Below the pieces are notes generated by a model. That model was not told the DNA's origin, did not search any database, and saw only the letters and a list, made by a program, of their open reading frames with translations. The translations under genes were made by a program, and so were the position numbers. From NCBI GenBank assembly GCA_002493325.1, contig DKYL01000061.1:1-9441 (forward strand): a stretch of 9,441 bases of DNA, read 5' to 3'. This DNA is from Ruminococcaceae bacterium UBA7101. GTDB lineage: Bacteria > Bacillota > Clostridia > Oscillospirales > Acutalibacteraceae. This document shows positions 5,335 through 9,441 of the stretch, one piece after another (the first letter of the stretch is position 1; each line of letters starts with the position of its first letter).

Positions 5335-6996
5335 TTACATCTCCTCCTTAATATCTTTTACAGAACCACCGGGAGGTATCATCGGAAGAACATTTGAATC
5401 CGGTGAAATTCTGCATTCAATAAGTACAGGACCGTTAACCTTAAGAGCCTCATCAATAACAGCATCAATTTCGTCATTGGTATGAATACGCATACCTTTA
5501 ACACCGAAAGCCTCGGCAACCTTAACAAAATCAGTTGCTCTGTGTGGGTCGGTATCAGAAAAACGATTGCCATAGAAAATCTTCTGCCACTGGCGTACCA
5601 TACCTAAAACCGTATTGTTCATAACAAACATAATAACAGGAATATTATAGGATGCCATTGTTGCAAGCTCGGTTAAATTCATATGGAAACCGCCGTCGCC
5701 TACAAACATAATAACACGTTTATCAGGACAGCCGACTGCAGCACCCATTGCCGCACCCATCGAATAGCCCATTGTGCCCAAACCGCCTGATGTTAAAAGT
5801 GTACGCGGGAGCTTGTATTTATAGAACTGCGCTGCCCACAGCTGATGCTGACCTACGTCGGTAACAACAACAGTATCATCAGGTGTTTTATTATCAATTG
5901 CCTCGATAACTGCCTGCGGATTAACATAGTCCTCAATCTGAAGCTGAACAAAAGGACGCTTGAAGCCTTCAATTTCAGCTCTCCATTCGCTGTGGTCAAG
6001 CTGCTCAAGCTCACGTGTGAGCATAGGGATAATATCAGCTAAATTACCTCTTAAATGGTAGTTTGAAACGATATTTTTGTCCATTTCTGCTGAATCAATA
6101 TCAATATGTAAAATCTCAGCATTCGGAGCGAACTTTGCTCTGTTGCCTGCAACACGGTCAGAAAATCTTGCGCCGCAGGTAATAAGCACATCACAATCGT
6201 GAGCTGCCTTATTGCACTCAAAATGGCCGTGCATACCGATAAGACCGAGATGAAGCGGATGACCGTTCGGCACTGCACCAAGTCCCATAAGTGAGGATAC
6301 AACAGGTGCATCAATCTTTTCGGCAAAGGTGATTAAATCCTCACCAACCTCTGACAGAATTGCACCGCCGCCAACATAGATAAGCGGTTTTTTAGCCTGT
6401 GAAATAAGGTCAACTGCTCTTTTAAGGCATTTTTCCTTTGGTGTTTTGTGATTATTAACTTCAATTTTAGGCTGCGGTTCATACTCACACATTGCCGAGG
6501 TAATATCCTTGGGAATATCAACAAGAACAGGACCCTTGCGTCCGCTCTGTGCAATCTCAAAAGCACGGCGGATGGTATCAGCAAGCTCATTTACATCCTT
6601 AACCATAAAGTTATGCTTGGTAATCGGCATTGTAATACCTGTAATATCAACCTCCTGGAAGGAATCCCTGCCAAGACCTTCTGTAGCATAGTTGCAGGTA
6701 ATTGCAACAACAGGAATGGAATCCATATAAGCAGTTGCAATACCTGTGACAAGATTCGTTGATCCGGGACCTGATGTTGCAAAGCAGACGCCAACCTTGC
6801 CTGTTGCACGGGCATAGCCGTCTGCAGCGTGTGAAGCACCCTGCTCGTGAGCTGTAAGAATATGGTTAAATGTATCGCCATACTTATAAAGCTCATCAAA
6901 AATATTCAGAATTGTACCGCCCGGGTAGCCAAAAATAGTATCTACCCCTTGTTCCTTTAAAACCTCAAGAACAATCTGCGAACCATTGAGTTTCAT
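5335..6996 (-). CDS. ilvB: Acetolactate synthase large (catalytic) subunit
   Basis: The ThDP- and FAD-dependent acetohydroxyacid synthase. It condenses two pyruvates to 2-acetolactate (valine/leucine) or pyruvate with 2-oxobutyrate (isoleucine). The 553 residues contain an N-terminal ThDP-binding domain with GYPGGT (23-28), the catalytic glutamate E51 in TAHEQGASHAADGYAR, and GPGSTNL (about 76-82). A central FAD domain includes GLIGMHGH and CGARFSDRVAGN (about 251-285). The C-terminal ThDP domain has the Mg-binding motif from GDGGF (433-437) to NN (460-461). The ATG at 6996 is preferred over upstream in-frame starts (7020, 7032) because AGAGG lies 8 bases before it and the protein then begins MKLNGSQIVLEVLKEQG like its relatives. 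First gene of the ilvB-ilvN-leuC-leuD-ORF operon, with its own promoter in the ychF spacer. The leader is too short for a T-box. Confidence 0.97.
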   Translation of the reverse strand: MKLNGSQIVLEVLKEQGVDTIFGYPGGTILNIFDELYKYGDTFNHILTAHEQGASHAADGYARATGKVGVCFATSGPGSTNLVTGIATAYMDSIPVVAITCNYATEGLGRDSFQEVDITGITMPITKHNFMVKDVNELADTIRRAFEIAQSGRKGPVLVDIPKDITSAMCEYEPQPKIEVNNHKTPKEKCLKRAVDLISQAKKPLIYVGGGAILSEVGEDLITFAEKIDAPVVSSLMGLGAVPNGHPLHLGLIGMHGHFECNKAAHDCDVLITCGARFSDRVAGNRAKFAPNAEILHIDIDSAEMDKNIVSNYHLRGNLADIIPMLTRELEQLDHSEWRAEIEGFKRPFVQLQIEDYVNPQAVIEAIDNKTPDDTVVVTDVGQHQLWAAQFYKYKLPRTLLTSGGLGTMGYSMGAAMGAAVGCPDKRVIMFVGDGGFHMNLTELATMASYNIPVIMFVMNNTVLGMVRQWQKIFYGNRFSDTDPHRATDFVKVAEAFGVKGMRIHTNDEIDAVIDEALKVNGPVLIECRISPDSNVLPMIPPGGSVKDIKEEM

Positions 6997-7084
6997 AATT
7001 TTCGCCTCTCTTTTCTGCATATAAAATGTCAAACCCCGACAAATTACAGCAAAGCTTTACACTATCTAAAAAATTATTAGAAAT

Positions 7085-7113
7085 ATAATATATTATTTGA
7101 CCTTTAAAGTCAA
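7085..7113 (-). promoter_or_regulatory. Promoter of the ilvB-ilvN-leuC-leuD operon
   Basis: On the minus strand TTGACT (-35, 7108-7113) is followed after exactly 17 bases by TATTAT (-10, 7085-7090). Transcription would start near 7078, giving an untranslated leader of about 80 bases before ATG 6996. No T-box sequence, no rho-independent attenuator and no leader peptide with Leu/Val/Ile codons is visible in that leader. Confidence 0.72.
7097..7113. promoter_or_regulatory. Inverted repeat TTGAC-N7-GTCAA covering the ilvB -35 box (possible operator)
   Basis: TTGACCTTTAAAGTCAA has two 5-base arms, 7097-7101 and 7109-7113, around a TTTAAA-containing centre. The right arm is, on the minus strand, most of the -35 hexamer of the ilvB promoter. 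A dimeric repressor here would block RNA polymerase, but the repeat is short, AT-rich and occurs once, so chance is a real alternative. Confidence 0.35.
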
Positions 7114-7126
7114 GAGCATTTAGCAC

Positions 7127-7155
7127 TTGTAAAACTGATTTTTTTGATATATAAT
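7127..7155 (+). promoter_or_regulatory. Sigma-A-type promoter of ychF
   Basis: TTGTAA (-35, 7127-7132) and a perfect TATAAT (-10, 7150-7155) are separated by 17 bases. The start would be near 7162, about 39 bases before the ATG. AAGGAGA (7187-7193) is the ribosome binding site, 7 bases before the ATG. The promoter is back to back with, but does not overlap, the ilvB promoter (7085-7113). Confidence 0.72.
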
Positions 7156-7200
7156 ATATGGGATTATGCAAACAGATTTTTATTCTAAGGAGATTTACAT

Positions 7201-8295
7201 ATGAAGCTTGGTATTGTAGGATTGCCGAACGTGGGCAAAAGCACACTGTTTAATGCAATAACGAATGCAGGTGCACAAAGTGCTAACTATCCCTTCTGCA
7301 CCATTGAACCCAATGTAGGTATGGTTTGCGTTCCTGACGAAAGACTGGATAAGCTGGCAGAAATGTATGAGCCTGATAAGTTCACACCTGCAACAATTGA
7401 ATTTGTTGACATTGCAGGACTTGTTAAGGGTGCTTCTCAGGGCGAAGGCTTGGGCAACAAATTCCTGTCGCATATCCGTGAGGTTGATGCAGTCATTCAC
7501 GTTGTACGCTGCTTTGAAAATGACGACATCACCCACGTTGACGGAAGCATAGACCCTGCAAGGGATATTGAAACAATCAATCTTGAATTAATTCTTTCAG
7601 ACCTTGATATTCTTTCAAGAAGAATTGACAGCAGAAAAAAAGCAATGAAGGGTGACAAAAAGCTTGCACCCGAGGTCGAATTTCTTGAAAGGCTTCAGGC
7701 TGAAATGGAGCAGGGCAAAACTGCAAGAAGTATTGAGATAGACGATGACGAACAGGAATATCTGAAAGAGGTTTCACTGCTGACAATCAAGCCCGTTATC
7801 TATGCCTGCAATATGGGCGAAAATGATTTCACCAACGGAATTGAAAACAATCCTTTCTATAAAACAGTTGAGAAAATAGCTGCTGCTGAGGGTGCTGAAA
7901 CACTGCCTATCTGTGCTGAAATGGAGGCTGAAATTGCTCAGCTTGATGATGAGGAAAAGGAAATGTTCCTTGCAGATATGGGGCTTGAAAAAAGCGGTCT
8001 TGACAGACTGATTAAAAAGAGCTATGCACTGCTTGGTCTTATTTCCTACCTGACAGCAGGCAAGCCTGAGGTAAGAGCATGGACAATCAAAAACGGCACG
8101 AAAGCACCGCAGGCTGCAGGCAAAATACACACAGACTTTGAGCGTGGCTTTATCAGAGCCGAGGTTGTTGCTTTCAAGGATTTGATGGAATGTGGAAGTA
8201 TGACTGCCGCCAAGGAAAAAGGGCTTGTAAGATCAGAGGGCAAGGAATATGTTATGAAGGACGGAGATATTGTTCTTTTCCGCTTCAATGTTTAA
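7201..8295 (+). CDS. ychF: Redox-regulated ATPase YchF (Obg-family P-loop ATPase)
   Basis: The universally conserved Obg-family protein YchF (OLA1 in eukaryotes), a ribosome-associated ATPase linked to translation and oxidative-stress responses. At 364 residues it has the standard length. The N-terminal G domain contains the P-loop GLPNVGKST (7-15), the G3 motif DIAGL (70-74) and, in place of the GTPase NKxD, NMGE (204-207), consistent with ATP rather than GTP preference. GASQGEGLGNKFLSHIRE (77-94) and VVRCFEND (101-108) are family signatures. A coiled-coil alpha-helical arm spans about 128-190 (ILSDLDILSRRIDSRKKAMK onward). The TGS domain occupies about 280-363 (YLTAGKPEVRAWTI to GDIVLFRFNV). 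Its ATG has a strong AAGGAGA site. It is monocistronic, with its own promoter and terminator, and divergent from ilvB. Nothing looks unusual. Confidence 0.97.
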   Translation: MKLGIVGLPNVGKSTLFNAITNAGAQSANYPFCTIEPNVGMVCVPDERLDKLAEMYEPDKFTPATIEFVDIAGLVKGASQGEGLGNKFLSHIREVDAVIHVVRCFENDDITHVDGSIDPARDIETINLELILSDLDILSRRIDSRKKAMKGDKKLAPEVEFLERLQAEMEQGKTARSIEIDDDEQEYLKEVSLLTIKPVIYACNMGENDFTNGIENNPFYKTVEKIAAAEGAETLPICAEMEAEIAQLDDEEKEMFLADMGLEKSGLDRLIKKSYALLGLISYLTAGKPEVRAWTIKNGTKAPQAAGKIHTDFERGFIRAEVVAFKDLMECGSMTAAKEKGLVRSEGKEYVMKDGDIVLFRFNV

Positions 8296-8309
8296 AAGAC
8301 ATTTTCGAC

Positions 8310-8336
8310 AAATCCCGACTATTAAAGCCGGGATTT
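8310..8336 (+). terminator. Intrinsic terminator after ychF
   Basis: AAATCCCG (8310-8317) pairs with CGGGATTT (8329-8336) across an 11-base loop, ACTATTAAAGC, in which CT/AG can add further pairing. The stem runs into TTTTGTAAT. It lies 14 bases after the ychF stop codon. Confidence 0.75.
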
Positions 8337-8389
8337 TGTAATATTTGTTGATATTGCATAAATTTTTCGGCTGATTTCAAAAAAATTAG

Positions 8390-8418
8390 TTGACTATAAT
8401 ATATTATTCTGTTATTAT
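8390..8418 (+). promoter_or_regulatory. Promoter of the sigma factor / zinc-ribbon gene pair
   Basis: TTGACT (-35, 8390-8395) is followed by a 17-base spacer and TATTAT (-10, 8413-8418), the same two hexamers and spacing as the ilvB promoter. Transcription would start near 8425, so the leader is only about 17 bases and consists largely of the purine-rich ribosome binding site AAGGTGGGAGAGG (8426-8438 region). Confidence 0.7.
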
Positions 8419-8441
8419 TTATATTAAGGTGGGAGAGGATT

Positions 8442-9014
8442 ATGTCAATGGATATAAAAAAACCATACGACCAAATTCTTTCAAATGCGCAATCAGGTGA
8501 TAGAAAAAAGCAGGAAGCTATCATCAAAGATTACAGAGCAATGGTTGAAATGACCGCCTCCAAATATAAAGACTCCCCTATGGAAAGGGAGGATTTGATT
8601 CAGGAGGGTATGATTGGTCTTCTTGCTGCTATAAAGTCATATGACAGCAGCAAAGGAGCAAGCTTCAAAACCTATGCTAAAATCTGTGTTGATAATGCTA
8701 TGCAGACTGCACTGCGGAAATTCAAAAGACTTAAGGACATTCCGGTACAAAATGTTGTTGAGTATATGGAGGAGGAAATCCCCATAGAAAACGGATTTGA
8801 CAGTGCAGAAGATATATTTATTGCCAGAGAAAGCGTTTCAATGTTAACTTCTGTTCTTCAAAAGAATCTCTCGGATTTTGAAAATGAAGTCTTACGGCTT
8901 CATATTGTCGGCTGCAGTTACAATGAAATTGCGAAGCGATTAACTAAAACACCTAAGGCAATAGACAATGCCTTACAAAGAGTTCGCAAAAAATTAAGTA
9001 ATGTAAAGCTGTGA
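8442..9014 (+). CDS. SigH-like sigma-70 family RNA polymerase sigma factor
   Basis: A 190-residue alternative sigma factor with regions 2 and 4 only, resembling the sporulation/stationary-phase SigH group and its clostridial relatives. Region 2.1-2.2 spans about 25-70, with EREDLIQEGMIGLLAAIKSY (48-67), the core-RNA-polymerase contact, followed by SSKGASFKTYAKICVD (69-84). Region 2.4, which reads the -10 box, is at about 85-106 (MQTALRKFKRLKDIPVQ) and differs from the TRQIITAIKTATRQKHIP of B. subtilis SigH. Region 4.2 is a helix-turn-helix at 157-183 (GCSYNEIAKRLTKTPKAIDN then ALQRVRKKL), very like SigH. SigH of B. subtilis is longer (218). The ATG at 8442 follows a GGTGGGAGAGG purine run; MDIKK at 8448 is an alternative. 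It is probably co-transcribed with the zinc-ribbon gene 26 bases downstream. No anti-sigma factor gene is next to it in the window. Confidence 0.88.
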   Translation: MSMDIKKPYDQILSNAQSGDRKKQEAIIKDYRAMVEMTASKYKDSPMEREDLIQEGMIGLLAAIKSYDSSKGASFKTYAKICVDNAMQTALRKFKRLKDIPVQNVVEYMEEEIPIENGFDSAEDIFIARESVSMLTSVLQKNLSDFENEVLRLHIVGCSYNEIAKRLTKTPKAIDNALQRVRKKLSNVKL

Positions 9015-9040
9015 GCTTTAAGAATGAGAGGTAATTTAAA

Positions 9041-9313
9041 ATGTTTGAAGACAAGACACTGACCTGTAAAGACTGTGGCAACGATTTTGTATTTACTGCA
9101 GGCGAGCAGGAATTTTATGCAGAAAAGGGATTCGTAAACGAGCCGCAAAGATGCAAGGAATGCCGTGACAAGAGAAAGGCAGCTGCAAGAGCTCCGAGAG
9201 AGCTTCACGATGCAGTATGTGCAAACTGCGGTGCAGAATGCAAAGTTCCGTTCGTACCAAACGGCGACCGTCCTGTTTACTGCAGCGAATGTTTTGCAGC
9301 AATGAAGGACTGA
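9041..9313 (+). CDS. Double zinc-ribbon protein (probable zinc-ribbon domain family)
   Basis: A 90-residue small protein with two treble-clef/zinc-ribbon-like modules. The first has C9-x2-C12 and C38-x2-C41 (LTCKDCGNDFVF, then RCKECRDKRK), the pattern of the 'probable zinc-ribbon' (zf-trcl type) family common in Clostridia and Chloroflexi. The second has C60-x2-C63 and C81-x2-C84 (VCANCGAECKVPF, then RPVYCSECF), with a spare cysteine at C67. The two are joined by a basic linker, KRKAAARAPRE (44-54). Each four-cysteine set should bind one Zn2+. Such proteins are candidates for nucleic-acid or RNA-polymerase binding, but no function is established. The ATG has GAGAGG about 10 bases upstream and follows the sigma factor gene by 26 bases with no terminator, so the two are probably one operon. 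It is followed directly by a strong terminator. Confidence 0.88.
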   Translation: MFEDKTLTCKDCGNDFVFTAGEQEFYAEKGFVNEPQRCKECRDKRKAAARAPRELHDAVCANCGAECKVPFVPNGDRPVYCSECFAAMKD

Positions 9314-9323
9314 TTTATCAGTG

Positions 9324-9350
9324 AAAAGCTCCTTGTACCAAGGAGCTTTT
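9324..9350 (+). terminator. Strong intrinsic terminator after the zinc-ribbon gene
   Basis: A perfect 12-bp stem, AAAAGCTCCTTG / CAAGGAGCTTTT, closes on a 3-base TAC loop and is followed by ATTTTTT (9351-9357). It lies 10 bases after the stop codon and separates the sigma/zinc-ribbon operon from the tRNA promoter. Confidence 0.93.
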
Positions 9351-9368
9351 ATTTTTTCAAAAAAAGGG

Positions 9369-9397
9369 TTGACAAGTTGCTTTTACTGTGGTAATAT
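9369..9397 (+). promoter_or_regulatory. Promoter of the downstream tRNA gene
   Basis: TTGACA (9369-9374), the exact -35 consensus, is followed after 17 bases by TAATAT (9392-9397), a 4/6 match to the -10 consensus. TGG just before it makes an extended -10 (TGn). The start would be near 9404, a few bases upstream of the tRNA 5' end. Consensus-like promoters of this kind are typical of stable RNA genes. Confidence 0.7.
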
Positions 9398-9412
9398 TAT
9401 TGAGCACCAAAC

Positions 9413-9441
9413 GCAGAGGTATCGAAGTGGTCATAACGAGG
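9413..9441 (+). tRNA. 5' part of a class II tRNA, probably tRNA-Ser (truncated by the window end)
   Basis: GCAGAGG (9413-9419) would be the 5' half of the acceptor stem, T9420 and A9421 the U8/A9 linker, and TCG (9422-9424) pairs with CGA (9437-9439) as a D stem. The D loop, AAGTGGTCATAA, contains the conserved GG. The long D loop with 'GTGGTCATAACGAGG' is familiar from clostridial tRNA-Ser genes. Only 29 bases are present, so the anticodon is outside the window and the identity (Ser versus Leu) is an inference. It lies right behind a consensus-like promoter. Confidence 0.72.

Noticed and set aside
6997..7032. N-terminal extension of ilvB starting at 7020 or 7032
   Set aside because: These starts lack a ribosome binding site, and the added residues would precede the normal family N-terminus. 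The AGAGG site fits ATG 6996.
7027..7041. Hairpin TGTC-N7-GACA in the ilvB leader
   Set aside because: Only 4 base pairs, which cannot be extended outward. Too weak to be a terminator or a structured element.
6997..7078. T-box riboswitch or leucine/valine attenuator in the ilvB leader
   Set aside because: From the predicted start near 7078 the leader is only about 80 bases. I find no T-box core sequence, no specifier stem, no terminator hairpin with U-tract, and no short ORF rich in Leu/Val/Ile codons.
7097..7125. Plus-strand promoter TTGACC at 7097 for ychF
   Set aside because: At 17 bases spacing the -10 would be TTAGCA, a poor match. TTGTAA-N17-TATAAT at 7127-7155 is far better.
7195..7536. 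Open frame of 113 codons on the minus strand opposite ychF
   Set aside because: Antisense shadow of a highly conserved gene. Its translation is cysteine- and histidine-rich nonsense with no ribosome binding site and no recognisable domain.
1..9441. Mobile element, CRISPR array, toxin-antitoxin or defence system
   Set aside because: I saw no transposase, integrase, long terminal or direct repeats, spacer arrays or nuclease/toxin motifs on either strand. The genes are metabolic, transport or core functions plus two unknowns.

Overview
The window looks like chromosomal DNA of a low-GC, anaerobic Firmicute of class Clostridia, probably near the Ruminococcaceae/Oscillospiraceae. The basis is AT-rich intergenic DNA, strong AGGAGG-type ribosome binding sites, many short intrinsic terminators with A/T tails, a flavoprotein with a clostridial/methanogen-type cysteine cluster, a SigH-like sigma factor, and a short 'type 2' LeuC/LeuD pair. 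The genus cannot be fixed from the sequence alone. I see no mobile element, CRISPR array, phage gene or defence system.

Layout. Positions 1-1323 (minus strand): a small lipoprotein of unknown function and, upstream of it, an iron-sulfur-flavoprotein-like reductase. Each has its own sigma-A-type promoter. Positions 1449-2597 (plus): a cation diffusion facilitator (CDF) metal exporter with an extended cytosolic tail. Positions 2638-6996 (minus): a five-gene cluster read ilvB-ilvN-leuC-leuD-unknown ORF. It encodes acetolactate synthase (catalytic and regulatory subunits), both isopropylmalate isomerase subunits, and a 128-residue protein I do not recognise. The CDF gene and this operon converge on one bidirectional terminator at 2604-2633. 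Positions 7201-8295 (plus): the universal ATPase YchF, divergent from ilvB across a 204-base spacer with a promoter for each side. Positions 8442-9313 (plus): a SigH-like sigma factor followed by a double zinc-ribbon protein, ending in a strong terminator. Positions 9369-9441: a promoter and the first 29 bases of a class II tRNA, probably tRNA-Ser, cut by the window edge.

How it fits together. The ilv/leu cluster supplies the first step of valine/isoleucine synthesis and the isomerase step of leucine synthesis (possibly also of citramalate-based isoleucine synthesis). The missing enzymes (IlvC, IlvD, LeuA, LeuB) must lie elsewhere. The other genes are housekeeping or accessory: metal export, redox, translation-associated ATPase and transcription.

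Most of the window is ordinary. The points most worth a second look are the unknown ORF at the tail of the branched-chain operon, the sigma factor with a non-SigH-like region 2.4 paired with a zinc-ribbon protein, and an inverted repeat overlapping the -35 box of the ilvB promoter.
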